From contig JARGOX010000019.1 of NCBI GenBank assembly GCA_029233925.1, positions 62,001 through 126,000 on the forward strand: a DNA stretch of 64,000 nt. The letters are read 5' to 3'. Positions 27,652 to 36,648 of this stretch are shown piece after piece; within the stretch, counting starts at the first letter, position 1; each line of letters starts with the position of its first letter. The notes beneath the pieces are model-generated. The model saw only the letters and a program-made list of their open reading frames with translations, was not told the DNA's origin and made no database searches. The translations under genes were made by a program, and so were the position numbers. The DNA comes from Rhizobiaceae bacterium (GTDB lineage Bacteria > Pseudomonadota > Alphaproteobacteria > Rhizobiales > Rhizobiaceae).

Positions 27652-27763
27652 GACAACTTTTGTTGTCACCAGCCTGCGATCAAGCGCACACCAAGGCACC
27701 CGCCGGTGCGGTGGCTGTTCTCCAACCCGATAGGGGTGCCAAAACGCCGGTTCTCAGCGGACC

Positions 27764-27791
27764 TTGACGGTCGCGAATGACACTCTATGTT
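27764..27791 (+). promoter_or_regulatory. Possible promoter of the osmF-yehYXW operon
   Basis: TTGACG (27764-27769) and TATGTT (27786-27791) are spaced by 16 bases, 58 bases before the osmF start. A good ribosome site (AAGGAG) precedes the ATG. Consensus-based only. Confidence 0.4.
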
Positions 27792-27849
27792 TCAAGGAAA
27801 AGCCCTTTTTGCCTTTGTCTCAATCGTCTTTCCAAGGAGTTGAACCGCG

Positions 27850-28758
27850 ATGAATATCCGTCTCGTTTTCGCCACCGCCAGCCTGTTGGGTGCGCTGACT
27901 ACACTCGCGCATGCCGATATCACGGTTTCTTCCAAAATCGACACGGAAGGCGGCCTGCTCGGCAACATAATCGCTCTGGCGCTTGAAAAGGCCGGCCTGC
28001 CGGTCGAGCGTCGCCTGCAACTGGGCGGCACCCAGGTGGTCCGTGGGGCAATCCTGGCGAACCAGATCGACATCTATCCGGAATATACAGGCAATGCGGC
28101 TTTCTTCTTCAACGAAGCGGATCGTGACATCTGGAAGGATGCCAAGGCCGCCCATGCTCGCGCCGCAGAACTGGACAGCGAGCAGAACGACATCATCTGG
28201 CTGGACTCGGCCCCCGCCAACAATACCTGGGCCATCGCCGTAACCGGTCCTGTCGCCGAAGAGAACGGCCTTTCAACAATGTCGGAATTCGGCGCCTGGG
28301 TCGCTGGAGGTGGCACCGTCAAGCTGGCCGCTTCGACCGAGTTCGTTTCCTCTCCGGCCGTATTGCCTGCAATGCAGACGGTATACGGCTTTGCGCTTTC
28401 GCCCGACCAGACGGTCATCCTGTCGGGTGGTGATACGGCGGCGACAATTCAGGCCGCAGCGCGCGGCACATCAGGCGTGAACACGGCTATGGTCTATGGC
28501 ACCGACGGCGGTGTCGGGGCAACCGGCCTTGTCGTGATGCTGGACGACAAGGGTGTGCAGCCGGTCTATGAACCCACGCCCATCATCCGCGCCTCGGTGC
28601 TGCAGGAATATCCGTCGATTCCGGATATCCTCAACCCGATCTTCGCCGGTCTGAACATGCAAACCCTGCAGAAACTCAACGGCCGCATTCAGGTCGGTGG
28701 AGAACCGGCCGAATCCGTGGCCCGCGACTACCTTACACAGACCGGGATCCTGGATTGA
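27850..28758 (+). CDS. osmF: Osmoprotectant ABC transporter substrate-binding protein (OsmF/YehZ)
   Basis: A 302-residue periplasmic receptor with a signal peptide (MNIRLVFATASLLGALTTLA, then HAD). The mature sequence SSKIDTEGGLLGNIIALALE, QVVRGAILANQIDIYPEYTG, APANNTWAIAV and GGDTAATIQAAA tracks the E. coli YehZ (OsmF) protein along its length. That system imports glycine betaine with low affinity and is induced by osmotic stress and stationary phase. First gene of a four-gene operon in the same order as E. coli yehZYXW. Confidence 0.93.
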   Translation: MNIRLVFATASLLGALTTLAHADITVSSKIDTEGGLLGNIIALALEKAGLPVERRLQLGGTQVVRGAILANQIDIYPEYTGNAAFFFNEADRDIWKDAKAAHARAAELDSEQNDIIWLDSAPANNTWAIAVTGPVAEENGLSTMSEFGAWVAGGGTVKLAASTEFVSSPAVLPAMQTVYGFALSPDQTVILSGGDTAATIQAAARGTSGVNTAMVYGTDGGVGATGLVVMLDDKGVQPVYEPTPIIRASVLQEYPSIPDILNPIFAGLNMQTLQKLNGRIQVGGEPAESVARDYLTQTGILD

Positions 28759-28783
28759 TCTGGGATTCTGGACTGATCGGGCG

Positions 28784-29956
28784 ATGAATGCAAAAGGATC
28801 CGCCGGGGCTCTTTCTGCGCCGGGGATTCTGTTTGCCGTTCTGGGGCTGGCAGCGATGCTGGCACCCTTCATGACGCTTGCCGCCAACCGCATCGTGGCT
28901 GGCGATGCCATTGTGGCCTGGCGTCTGGCTGAGCCGGGCGTTACGCTGCCCGGCCTGCTGTCCCTTGCCGCCGGACTTGCCCTTGGCCTGCTGGCCGCCT
29001 GGCCGCGGATCCGCATGGCAGGGGCAGCGCTGGGGCTGGCCGGGTTGTTCTGGCTGCTGATGGCGGGAACGCCGCACCTGCTGGCGGGAGCCGGGGAATA
29101 CGCACGGGTTTCACCGGCTGCAGGGTTCTGGTGTCTGCTCGCTGTTTTCATACTGCTGATGTCAGATGCGCTTGGCAATCTTGCTCCCGGACCGCTGGCG
29201 CGCGCCGCTCTGCTCATCGCGGCACTGGCGGCGCTGACGCTTGTTTTGTGGTCCGGGGCCCTTTCGGACCTGTCGATCATGCAGGAATACGCCGGGAGAA
29301 AACCTGCCTTCATTGATGCTTTTGTACGGCATCTGGGGCTTGCCTTCGGCTCACTTGCCATTGCCGGGGTCATCGGCTTTCCGTTGGGGATCCTGTGCCA
29401 CCGCCGCGCCCAACTGCGCGGTGCTATCCTGCCGGTGCTGAGCTTTTTGCAGACCATTCCATCACTTGCCATGTTCGGTCTGATGATCCCGATCCTTGGC
29501 TGGGTCGGGCAAACGGTGCCGGGGGCCCAATCCATTGGCATTGCCGGGATCGGCTTTGCACCGGCCTTTCTGGCGCTGGTGTTCTATTCGCTTTTGCCGG
29601 TGGTCGGCAACACCGTGGCCGGGCTTGCCGCTGCGCCGCCAGTCGCGATTGAGGCCGCGCGCGGCATGGGAATGACCCAGCGGCAGCGCCTGCTGCGGGT
29701 CGAACTGCCACTTGGCCTGCCGGTCATTCTGACAGGGGTGCGTATCGTGCTGGTGCAGAACATCGGCCTTGCCGTCATCGCCGGCCTGATCGGCGGAGGC
29801 GGCTTTGGCACCTTTGTCTTCCAGGGCCTCAATCAGACGGCGACCGACCTTATCCTGCTTGGTGCTTTGCCGACCGTCATGCTGGCCCTCGTGGCGGCTA
29901 TCGCAATGGATATTCTCGTGGATTTGGTGCGCACGACACCGGAGGCGACCGCATGA
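28784..29956 (+). CDS. yehY: Osmoprotectant ABC transporter permease (YehY type)
   Basis: A 390-residue permease. The N-terminal half has about five membrane segments, an extension typical of YehY. The C-terminal half is a binding-protein-dependent transport domain, with the EAA-type loop EAARGMGMTQRQRLLRVELPL contacting the ATPase. It also has LSFLQTIPSLAMFGLMIP and IGLAVIAGLIGGGGFGTFV. The ATG at 28784 (MNAKGSAGALS) is used; a frame opening earlier overlaps osmF. Its stop overlaps the ATPase start by 4 bases. Confidence 0.9.
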   Translation: MNAKGSAGALSAPGILFAVLGLAAMLAPFMTLAANRIVAGDAIVAWRLAEPGVTLPGLLSLAAGLALGLLAAWPRIRMAGAALGLAGLFWLLMAGTPHLLAGAGEYARVSPAAGFWCLLAVFILLMSDALGNLAPGPLARAALLIAALAALTLVLWSGALSDLSIMQEYAGRKPAFIDAFVRHLGLAFGSLAIAGVIGFPLGILCHRRAQLRGAILPVLSFLQTIPSLAMFGLMIPILGWVGQTVPGAQSIGIAGIGFAPAFLALVFYSLLPVVGNTVAGLAAAPPVAIEAARGMGMTQRQRLLRVELPLGLPVILTGVRIVLVQNIGLAVIAGLIGGGGFGTFVFQGLNQTATDLILLGALPTVMLALVAAIAMDILVDLVRTTPEATA

Positions 29957-30888
29957 TTGAAATCGACAGGATCACCAGACTCTATAACGGCGTACCTGCT
30001 GTGGATGCGGTGACAATGACGGTCGAGACGGGCACGGTCACCGTGATTGTCGGAACATCCGGCTCGGGCAAGACCACGCTGTTACGCATGATCAACCGGC
30101 TGGAGGAACCCAGTTCGGGTGAGGTGCGTATCAACGGCGAATCCACCCTGACGATCAAGCCGCATATCCTGCGGCGGCGCATCGGCTATGCCATTCAGGG
30201 CCACGGGCTGTTTCCGCACCATACGGTTGCGCGCAATATCGGCGCTGTGCCGGAATTGCTCAACTGGTCTGCCGATAAAATCAGCGCGCGGGTTGATGAA
30301 TTGCTGAGGCTCTTCTCGATGGAACCCGCGACATTCCGCAACCGTTATCCCGGCGAACTTTCCGGAGGACAGCAGCAGCGTGTCGGCGTGGCGCGGGCGC
30401 TGGCTTCGCGGCCTGATCTGCTGCTGATGGACGAACCCTTCGGCGCGCTCGATCCCGTTATCAGGACCCGCGCACAAGACGATCTGCGTCGCATCCAGAA
30501 GCAACTGGGCTCGACCATCATTCTGGTGACCCACGACATGGAGGAAGCGATCCGGCTTGCCGACCGCGTGGCGGTGATGGATTCAGGCCAGCTTGTTCAA
30601 CACGGCACACCGGCCGAGATCATCACCCGGCCCGCCACGGAATTTGTCGCCGACATGGTCGGCAGGGTCGAACGCCCGCTGCGTCTTCTGTCCCTTGTGC
30701 CAGTCTCGGAACTGGTTGAAGAGGGCGTTGCCGAGGGCGAAGCGCTGCCGGTCGATGCCAGCCTGCGCGACGCGCTCTCGGTCTGTCTTTGGACCGGACG
30801 CGCTGCAGTCCCGGTGGAGCAGGACGGAGTGCTTGTCGGCCGCGTTACCTTCGAAGCCATTCGCGCCCGGGCCCGGGCCCACCCATGA
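29953..30888 (+). CDS. yehX: Osmoprotectant ABC transporter ATP-binding protein (YehX type)
   Basis: A 311-residue ATPase energising osmoprotectant import. Walker A GTSGSGKTTLLRMINRL, ABC signature [18 protein letters not shown], Walker B DLLLMDEPFGALD and the switch histidine in VTHDMEEAIRLAD are intact. The C-terminal part has a single CBS-like segment (DALSVCLWTGRAAVPVEQDG). CBS domains in OpuA-type ATPases sense ionic strength; whether this shortened one does is unknown. ATGA overlaps with both neighbouring genes. Confidence 0.93.
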   Translation: MIEIDRITRLYNGVPAVDAVTMTVETGTVTVIVGTSGSGKTTLLRMINRLEEPSSGEVRINGESTLTIKPHILRRRIGYAIQGHGLFPHHTVARNIGAVPELLNWSADKISARVDELLRLFSMEPATFRNRYPGELSGGQQQRVGVARALASRPDLLLMDEPFGALDPVIRTRAQDDLRRIQKQLGSTIILVTHDMEEAIRLADRVAVMDSGQLVQHGTPAEIITRPATEFVADMVGRVERPLRLLSLVPVSELVEEGVAEGEALPVDASLRDALSVCLWTGRAAVPVEQDGVLVGRVTFEAIRARARAHP

Positions 30889-31619
30889 GGATCGGAACCT
30901 TTCTGCGACCAGCCCTGACGCTTTTGCTGCTGGCGCTGGTTTTGCGGCCCGTATGGTTCACGCCGTTCTTTGCACCCTTCGCGCCTGCGGGCGGTCCGGT
31001 CATCTATGAACGCGCCTCTCTTCTTTCATTGTCGATCAGCCATCTGGGTCTCGTCGCGGCGGCTTCGGCAGCGGCCACGCTGGTTGCCGTGACACTGGCC
31101 ATCCTGGTGACCCGTCCGGCGGGGGCAGCCTTTCTGCCGCTTTCGCGCACCATCACCAATATGGGGCAGACCTTTCCGCCCGTCGCCGTTCTGGCACTGG
31201 CCGTGCCGGCACTGGGCTTTGGCGCGGGGCCGACGCTGGTAGCGCTCTTTCTCTACGGTCTGCTGCCGATCTTCGAAAACGCCATCGTCGCCCTTTCAAC
31301 CCTGCCGCCTGCGACGATGGAGGCGGCCCGAGGCATCGGACTGAATCGCTGGCAGCAATTGTTGCGGGTGGAACTGCCCCTTGCTCTGCCTGTCACACTG
31401 ACTGGCATTCGGCTGTCCGTCGTCATCGCCCTTGGCACCGCAACGCTCGGCTCCACCGTGGCCGCCCGTACGCTGGGCGAGGTGATCATCGCGGGTCTGT
31501 TGACCAACAACACAGCCTTTGTGCTGCAAGGCGGTCTGATCGTCGGACTGTTCGCAGTGCTTATCTACGATGCTCTGGTGCAACTTGAAGCGCGTCTCGT
31601 CCGGCGCACCGGCGGCTAG
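30885..31619 (+). CDS. yehW: Osmoprotectant ABC transporter permease (YehW type)
   Basis: A 244-residue permease with six membrane segments and the coupling loop EAARGIGLNRWQQLLRVELPL. TNMGQTFPPVAVLALAVPAL and GSTVAARTLGEVIIAGLLT match YehW-type subunits. It forms the second membrane half with the YehY-type protein. The start (MRIGTFLRPALTL) overlaps the ATPase stop by 4 bases. Last gene of the operon. Confidence 0.92.
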   Translation: MRIGTFLRPALTLLLLALVLRPVWFTPFFAPFAPAGGPVIYERASLLSLSISHLGLVAAASAAATLVAVTLAILVTRPAGAAFLPLSRTITNMGQTFPPVAVLALAVPALGFGAGPTLVALFLYGLLPIFENAIVALSTLPPATMEAARGIGLNRWQQLLRVELPLALPVTLTGIRLSVVIALGTATLGSTVAARTLGEVIIAGLLTNNTAFVLQGGLIVGLFAVLIYDALVQLEARLVRRTGG

Positions 31620-31657
31620 ATTATGTCTGCCGGTCATTGGCCAGATGGGCAAAAACC

Positions 31658-32068
31658 TCAGACGGCCAGAAACTGCCGCACGATATCGCGGGCGATCCTT
31701 TGCGGCCGGCGGGTATTGGCATCGATGCAACACCAGGAACTCTGCACTTCGACTGCGATATCGTCACCGCGCCTGAAGTTGGTTGAAAATGAAGCCCGAG
31801 ATCCGCGCGTCCCGGTCGCCGTGACCAGGGCATCCACCTGGTCATTCAGCAAAAGCGGCATGCGGTAGACGATCTCATGTTTGAGCGCCACCCAGAGAAG
31901 CCCTTGTTGTGCATCAGCCGAAGAGATCTGCCGCCAGTATTGGACAACAGCCTCCTGCACCCAGCGCAGATACACGGCATTGTTGACGTGGTCCATGTCG
32001 TCGATATCGCCGGGCGTGATCTCTATCCGGTGCAGGAATGTCGGTGTCTGTGTCAGGGTCAGGGTCAT
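31658..32068 (-). CDS. Acyl-CoA thioesterase, hot-dog fold (4HBT/YbgC type)
   Basis: A 136-residue cytoplasmic thioesterase. ITPGDIDDMDHVNNAVYLRW carries the family's catalytic aspartate and HVNN motif. ALKHEIVYRMPLLLNDQVDA follows as the next conserved strand. The acyl-CoA substrate is not clear. The ATG at 32068 fits the family start but lacks a clear ribosome site; in-frame ATGs at 32110 and 32116 are possible. Confidence 0.83.
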   Translation of the reverse strand: MTLTLTQTPTFLHRIEITPGDIDDMDHVNNAVYLRWVQEAVVQYWRQISSADAQQGLLWVALKHEIVYRMPLLLNDQVDALVTATGTRGSRASFSTNFRRGDDIAVEVQSSWCCIDANTRRPQRIARDIVRQFLAV

Positions 32069-32308
32069 ATTGGTAAAATGGGGCTGCAGGTGGCGCGATA
32101 CAATGCGCATCTGCATGGCTGGAGGCGTTGACTGGCGAACTGATGACACGAATGCAGCCGATTGTCTGCAAATCAATTGTTCTGATCGAATGGCTTCTGG
32201 CTGCCGATCTGATCCAGACCGGCCGGCTGTGCGGCCAAACGTCAGCAGCCCCTCCCCGTCATCATCAGGCCTGCCCTCGTGACCACAGCCAAGACATGCG
32301 CAAAGCGC

Positions 32309-33604
32309 TCAATCCTTTGCAGGCTTCAGGTCCTGTTCGGCTGCCCCGGCGTTGGAGCGATCCGAATTCAGCTCGGCCTGGTTCGCAGCCAGAGCAGCGG
32401 TCTCGGGTGTCGACATGCGCGCCATCGGCGCGGCCTGAAAGCTGCCCTTGTCGGCTTGCGCAACAGCCGGGGCGTATCTCAGGCGCACCAGTGCATAGAG
32501 GATCAGGACGATATGGGCAGAGCCGGTGATCATGAACAGGCTGGGTGCGCCAAAGCCGGTCATCGTCAAACCGGCGACGGTTGGGCCGACAATCGAGCCA
32601 ATCCCGTAGACCAGCAGCAGCCCGCCACTCACCTGAATATAGGTGCCGGGTTCCGCATGGTCATTCGCATGGGCGACAATGACCGGATACATGGCGAAAA
32701 CCGTGGCGCCGAAGAGACCGGCCAGGGACAGGATGATCAACGGATTGACAAAGCCGCCAAAGACGAACAGTCCGTCGGCGATCAATGCGCAGGCGGCGAT
32801 GGCGATCAGCACAAGCCGGCGGTCCAGCTTGTCGGAGGCGATGCCCACGGGGATCTGCGACAGGGCGCCGGCCAGAATGGGGATACTGGCAAAAAAGGCG
32901 ATGTCGCTGAGTTCCAAGCCAATCCGCGCTGCATAGACGGCGGCCAGGGTTCCGAAAGCCGCGTTGGAAACGCCGACCATCGCCACGGCGACAAAGGCAA
33001 TGGGCGAGTTCTTCCACAAACCCCGCAGGTTCAGCGATACGCTGGTCAAGGGTTTCGGCGTGGAGGTCGCCGACATGGCTGTCGGCAGCAGCGCCAGGCA
33101 ATAGACCATCGCCGCAACAACAAAGAACAGATAGCCACTTGCGTCGCCAAGCGTCAGAACCATCTGGCCCGCAGTGGTCGCGGCCAGATTGACCATCGTA
33201 TAGATGCCGAAGACGCGGCCGCGCGATGCGGCGGCTGTGCGTTCATTGAGCCAGCTTTCGACAATCATGGCGGCCCCTGCAAAACAAAATCCGGACAAGG
33301 CCCGCACAGGAATCCAGACCCAGGGCTTGATGAAGACAAGCGACAGGAGCACGGCGATGGCCGCCAGCGCGCACATGGCGCCAAAGGCCCTGATATGGCC
33401 GACACGCGCCACAAGGGACGGGGTACGCAGGCAACCGGCCACATAGCCAATCGCCCAACCGGTTCCCAAGAGACCCAGCGAAGCAGCCGTGAAACCTTCG
33501 GCTTCGCCCCTGATCGGCAGGATCAGACCGTTGACGCCACCGGCAAACAGCAAAAAAGCCGATCCCATCAAAAGTGCAGCTAGCGGCAGAACACTCTTCA
33601 TCAT
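32309..33604 (-). CDS. Major facilitator superfamily transporter
   Basis: A 431-residue twelve-TM transporter. The loop 2-3 motif is degenerate (GCLRTPSLVARVGHIRAFGA) but recognisable, and GIASDKLDRRLVLIAIAA is the matching loop 8-9 motif of the second half. The C-terminal ~45 residues are hydrophilic. The substrate is unknown; the sequence suggests the sugar/efflux-type MFS without certainty. Its first ~25 codons and about 65 bases upstream are related to the remnant at 36535-36715. Confidence 0.88.
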   Translation of the reverse strand: MMKSVLPLAALLMGSAFLLFAGGVNGLILPIRGEAEGFTAASLGLLGTGWAIGYVAGCLRTPSLVARVGHIRAFGAMCALAAIAVLLSLVFIKPWVWIPVRALSGFCFAGAAMIVESWLNERTAAASRGRVFGIYTMVNLAATTAGQMVLTLGDASGYLFFVVAAMVYCLALLPTAMSATSTPKPLTSVSLNLRGLWKNSPIAFVAVAMVGVSNAAFGTLAAVYAARIGLELSDIAFFASIPILAGALSQIPVGIASDKLDRRLVLIAIAACALIADGLFVFGGFVNPLIILSLAGLFGATVFAMYPVIVAHANDHAEPGTYIQVSGGLLLVYGIGSIVGPTVAGLTMTGFGAPSLFMITGSAHIVLILYALVRLRYAPAVAQADKGSFQAAPMARMSTPETAALAANQAELNSDRSNAGAAEQDLKPAKD

Positions 33605-33888
33605 TATTCAAAATTCTTTCGTCCTGGGGACCCGATATCCGGCGATCCCCCACTTTGGAGAATGCGTCCGTGTGTGCTGCGCTGCCCAACCCTCTCCCGC
33701 AGGGCGTTGAAGTTTGCCGCTTCATTGAGGAGGTTTGCTGGTTAAGCCCGATCAAGCCGCGCGGCATGCTTCGCAGCCGTCTCTACGCCATTGCTCCAGC
33801 CTGTTGCAAGTATGTTGGGCGGAAATGCGGCTGGGTGTTTGGACATTGGCTGCGCGGGTTGGTGTTGAAGGCCTGATCCTGGAGCGCT
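33605..33888. other. MFS-LysR intergenic region
   Basis: About 284 bases between two minus-strand genes. The part next to the MFS start (to about 33685) is related to the DNA upstream of the MFS remnant: AATGCGTCCG lies 57 bases before the start codon in both places. The rest shows no recognisable element. Short open frames here lack support. Confidence 0.5.
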
Positions 33889-34812
33889 TCATTCACGGGC
33901 TGCTGCTGCATCGCCAGCCAGAATAGCCGGCAATTCCTGCTTCAGGAAATCAAGGAACGCTTCAAACGCCGGCAACACCCCTCGGCGCGATGGCATCAAG
34001 AGGCTGATCTGCGGCAGGCCCGCTGTCCAACCCGGCAAGATGCGCACAAGCGATCCGGCTTCCACCTCTGGTCGGCAAACGTAAGATGGCAGGGCGACAA
34101 GCCCCAGGGACAAAGCCGCCGCATTTTTGAGCGTGGACATGTCATCACTGGCAAAACGCACCCGGTAAGGGACGGATGCGCTTTGCCCATCTCCGTCGGT
34201 CAGCAGCCATTGGTGCGTTGCCCCGGGCCGACCAAGGACCAGGGCCGGGTGATTGGCCAAGGCGGCCGGATCGTCATATTGATGCAAAGTGCCATGGTAA
34301 TCAGGCGAACAAAACAGGTGCCATTCCACACGCGCCAGTCGCACCTGGATCAAACTCGAGTCAGGCAGCGTGTCCATATGCCCGCGGATTGCGACATCAA
34401 TCCCGCCTTTGATCAAATCCTCCATCTGGTTTGAGGCCCGCTGAACCACAGTCACGCCGGGATTGTCCTGCAAGAAGCGCGGCAGGATCTGATCGAGGCC
34501 GAACTGTGCCATTCCCACGGAACAGGAAATAGTCACGGTCCCTTCGATCCTGTTGGTTTTCCGGCGGATGGCCGTTTCGGCGATTTCAAATCGCGCCAGG
34601 GCGTCCTGGGCGAAACCAAAATACTCTTTGCCAACCTCGGTCGTCGTGACGATGCGCGATGTGCGCTGCAACAGGCGTACGCCGAGGTGATCCTCAAGCT
34701 GCCGCACGCGGCGGCTGAGACGCGACTTCGGGATGTTCAGCGCCCGTGCGGCGGCAGAAAAGCCCCCCTTTTCAACAACCTGAACGAAATAGAACGCGTC
34801 GTTGAGGTCCAT
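33889..34812 (-). CDS. LysR-family transcriptional regulator
   Basis: A 307-residue regulator. The N-terminal HTH runs FYFVQVVEKGGFSAAARAL then IPKSRLSRRVRQLEDHLG; the effector domain starts about residue 90 (GTVTISCSVGMAQFGLD). It is divergent from the pirin and isochorismatase genes across 109 bases that contain a LysR-box-like inverted repeat. It therefore probably regulates them and itself. The effector is unknown. Confidence 0.92.
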   Translation of the reverse strand: MDLNDAFYFVQVVEKGGFSAAARALNIPKSRLSRRVRQLEDHLGVRLLQRTSRIVTTTEVGKEYFGFAQDALARFEIAETAIRRKTNRIEGTVTISCSVGMAQFGLDQILPRFLQDNPGVTVVQRASNQMEDLIKGGIDVAIRGHMDTLPDSSLIQVRLARVEWHLFCSPDYHGTLHQYDDPAALANHPALVLGRPGATHQWLLTDGDGQSASVPYRVRFASDDMSTLKNAAALSLGLVALPSYVCRPEVEAGSLVRILPGWTAGLPQISLLMPSRRGVLPAFEAFLDFLKQELPAILAGDAAAARE

Positions 34813-34829
34813 ACCGATCTCCTCCTATT

Positions 34830-34845
34830 GTTCTACAAATAGAAC
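34830..34845. promoter_or_regulatory. LysR-type operator between the LysR gene and pirin gene
   Basis: GTTCTA-CAAA-TAGAAC is a perfect inverted repeat with the T-N11-A spacing of LysR boxes. A further half-site GTTCT follows at 34851. A separate inverted repeat, TCTCGCT (34882-34888) and AGCGAGA (34909-34915), includes the pirin ribosome site. This could fold as an RNA hairpin in the leader. Confidence 0.5.
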
Positions 34846-34921
34846 GATAAGTTCTGATATTGACCGATTTTCGTTCCATTGTCTCGCTCATATATTCAAT
34901 TCAGCAAAAGCGAGAGATGAC

Positions 34922-35788
34922 ATGAACACGCAACATAGCGACAAGTGCGCAGGCGTCCCCTGCCAAACCTATACACAAAGTGACGGCCGCGCGATCAAGA
35001 TAGGCGACGGTTTCGAGGCCCGAAGTTATCAGCACGCGGATTTCCAAGGCCTGATGGATCCGCTGATCATGGTTGATCACTTCGTCATGACGCAGCCTAC
35101 CTTCGGAACACATGCCCATGCCGGGCTTTCCGCAGTCACACTCATGTTTGAGGACAGCAAAGGCGCATTCCGCAACCGCGACTCCCTTGGCAATGACCTC
35201 GATCTGGCGCCCGGTGATCTCTATTGGTTCAAGGCCGCGCGCGGCGCCATTCACAATGAAGCGCCCCGTCCCGATGCAAGGACCCACGCCTTGCAGGTCT
35301 TCGTCAACTTGCCAAACGACAAAAGACATGATGCCCCGGCAGCCTTTCACCTTGCGGCCAAAGCCATTCCAAAGCTGCCAGGGGACCAGGCTACCGCACG
35401 GCTTGTCCTTGGCGAAAGCAACGGTGTCACGGGTGCGGCAGCGCCAGACATCCCATTAACGCTGCTTGATATCAACATGCAGGCCGGCGGCCAGTTCACA
35501 CACCATGGCGACAACGGCCACCACGCCTGGATCCTCGCCATCAATGGCATATCCACAGTGACGTGGAACGCAGGTTCTGCGGATCTGCAACCCGGCAAAG
35601 CCATCGCCTTTGCAGGCGCCACTGACATCTCATTTTCCTCGGAAGCGGGGGCACATGCCGTCCTGTTCCGGGGCCACCCCCTTCGCCAGGCTTTTGTCCA
35701 ACGCGGCCCATTTGCGATGGGCAAAGTGGCCGAGCTTGACGCAGTCGAGGCTGACTATCAAGCCGGTCGCCTTGGATCCATTGACTGA
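34922..35788 (+). CDS. Pirin family protein
   Basis: A 288-residue bicupin. The N-terminal cupin has the metal-site pattern HAHAGLSAVTLMFE and later IHNEAPRPDARTHALQVFVN, matching pirin's His/His/His/Glu site. MVDHFVMTQPTFGTHAH is a good pirin landmark. Bacterial pirins include quercetin 2,3-dioxygenases and redox-linked regulators; the substrate here is unknown. The ATG at 34922 follows GAGAG. The isochorismatase gene is 40 bases downstream, so the pair is likely an operon under the divergent LysR. Confidence 0.88.
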   Translation: MNTQHSDKCAGVPCQTYTQSDGRAIKIGDGFEARSYQHADFQGLMDPLIMVDHFVMTQPTFGTHAHAGLSAVTLMFEDSKGAFRNRDSLGNDLDLAPGDLYWFKAARGAIHNEAPRPDARTHALQVFVNLPNDKRHDAPAAFHLAAKAIPKLPGDQATARLVLGESNGVTGAAAPDIPLTLLDINMQAGGQFTHHGDNGHHAWILAINGISTVTWNAGSADLQPGKAIAFAGATDISFSSEAGAHAVLFRGHPLRQAFVQRGPFAMGKVAELDAVEADYQAGRLGSID

Positions 35789-35828
35789 ACCCGACACCCC
35801 TGAAAACCAACCTGGAAAAGAGAAGACC

Positions 35829-36455
35829 ATGACCCATTTGAACAACCCAGCTCCCCTGAACCGTGACAATGCCGCCGTCGTCTTTGTCGACAATCAGGTC
35901 GGCCTGATGACTGGCATCCGCGACTATTCGATCGCAGAACTCAAACACAACATCGTCGGCCTGGCCAGGGCCGCAAAAGCCCTCGGTCTGCCGATTGTCG
36001 CAACCACCACATCGTCACAGACACTGTGGGGTCCGGCCATTCCGGAACTGCAGGAGGCTCTGCCAGGGCAAAGCTTTATCGACCGGACAACGGTCAACGC
36101 CTGGGACGATCCAAGGGTGGAAGAGGCCATTCGCGCAACCGGGCGGAGCAAACTGATCTTCGCTGGTCTTTCCCTTGAAGTCTGCGCCGCGTTTCCCGCG
36201 ATGCGGGCCGTGCGCGAGGGTTTTGAGGCCTATGTCGCGGTGGATGCCAGCGGCACCTTCAACAGGACGAAGCGCGAGACCGCGCTGGTGCGTTTGACCC
36301 AGGCCGGTGTGATCGTCGCCGATGGCGCAAGCCTGATGATCGAAATCCTCGCCGACAATGCGAGCAATCAGGCCGGTGATGTCTACGGCGCCCTGGGCAT
36401 GGATTGGTCGATCCTGGTCAGCCAGGTCCGTGAGAGTGCTCAGAGCCTGTCTTGA
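35829..36455 (+). CDS. Isochorismatase-family (cysteine hydrolase) protein, YcaC-like
   Basis: A 208-residue cytoplasmic hydrolase. The catalytic aspartate is in AAVVFVDNQVGLM and the nucleophilic cysteine in FAGLSLEVCAAFPAMRAV, with the preceding cis-peptide region expected in SKLIFAG. The YcaC/YecD group has unknown substrates; nicotinamidase and true isochorismatase are related but less similar in these motifs. The ATG at 35829 (MTHLNNPAPLNRD) is preceded by AGAG. Pirin plus YcaC-like hydrolase under LysR is a recurrent bacterial pairing. Confidence 0.87.
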   Translation: MTHLNNPAPLNRDNAAVVFVDNQVGLMTGIRDYSIAELKHNIVGLARAAKALGLPIVATTTSSQTLWGPAIPELQEALPGQSFIDRTTVNAWDDPRVEEAIRATGRSKLIFAGLSLEVCAAFPAMRAVREGFEAYVAVDASGTFNRTKRETALVRLTQAGVIVADGASLMIEILADNASNQAGDVYGALGMDWSILVSQVRESAQSLS

Positions 36456-36534
36456 TTGCCGATCGCAGGGTCAGGTGCACCTGATCCATGTCTCCGCGTC
36501 CTTTGCCGGATCGCGATGGCTGCGACCTTGTCCT

Positions 36535-36566
36535 TTAAAAACAGGGTTGCCCGACACCGGGCAACC
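36535..36566 (-). terminator. Minus-strand terminator downstream of the MFS remnant
   Basis: GGTTGCCCG (36545-36553) and CGGGCAACC (36558-36566) form a 9-bp stem with a 4-base loop. Read on the minus strand the hairpin is followed by TGTTTTT. It would end transcripts from the cupin gene through the MFS remnant. Confidence 0.7.
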
Positions 36567-36648
36567 TGCCCTTGTCATCGACGGCTCTGGCAAAACAGAA
36601 CGCCGATCCCACCAAGGACGCAGCAAGCAGCAGAACATTCTTCATCAT
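36535..36648 (-). pseudogene. Remnant of an MFS transporter gene (5' end only)
   Basis: From 36648 on the minus strand the DNA reads MMKNVLLLAASLVGSAFCFA before losing similarity and stopping at codon 38. The MFS gene at 33604 begins MMKSVLPLAALLMGSAFLLF. Bases match over about 65 positions, and upstream the motif AATGCGTCCG stands exactly 57 bases before both start codons. The remaining ~400 codons are missing, and the frame runs straight into a terminator. This indicates a second, related MFS gene that lost almost all its coding sequence. Confidence 0.7.

Noticed and set aside
32050-32070. Short GTCAGG repeat near the thioesterase start
   Set aside because: Three imperfect hexamer copies; too short to support a regulatory claim.
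36535-36648. MFS remnant as a functional 37-residue peptide gene
   Set aside because: Similarity to the first codons of a full MFS gene and the abrupt end at a terminator favour a decayed gene.
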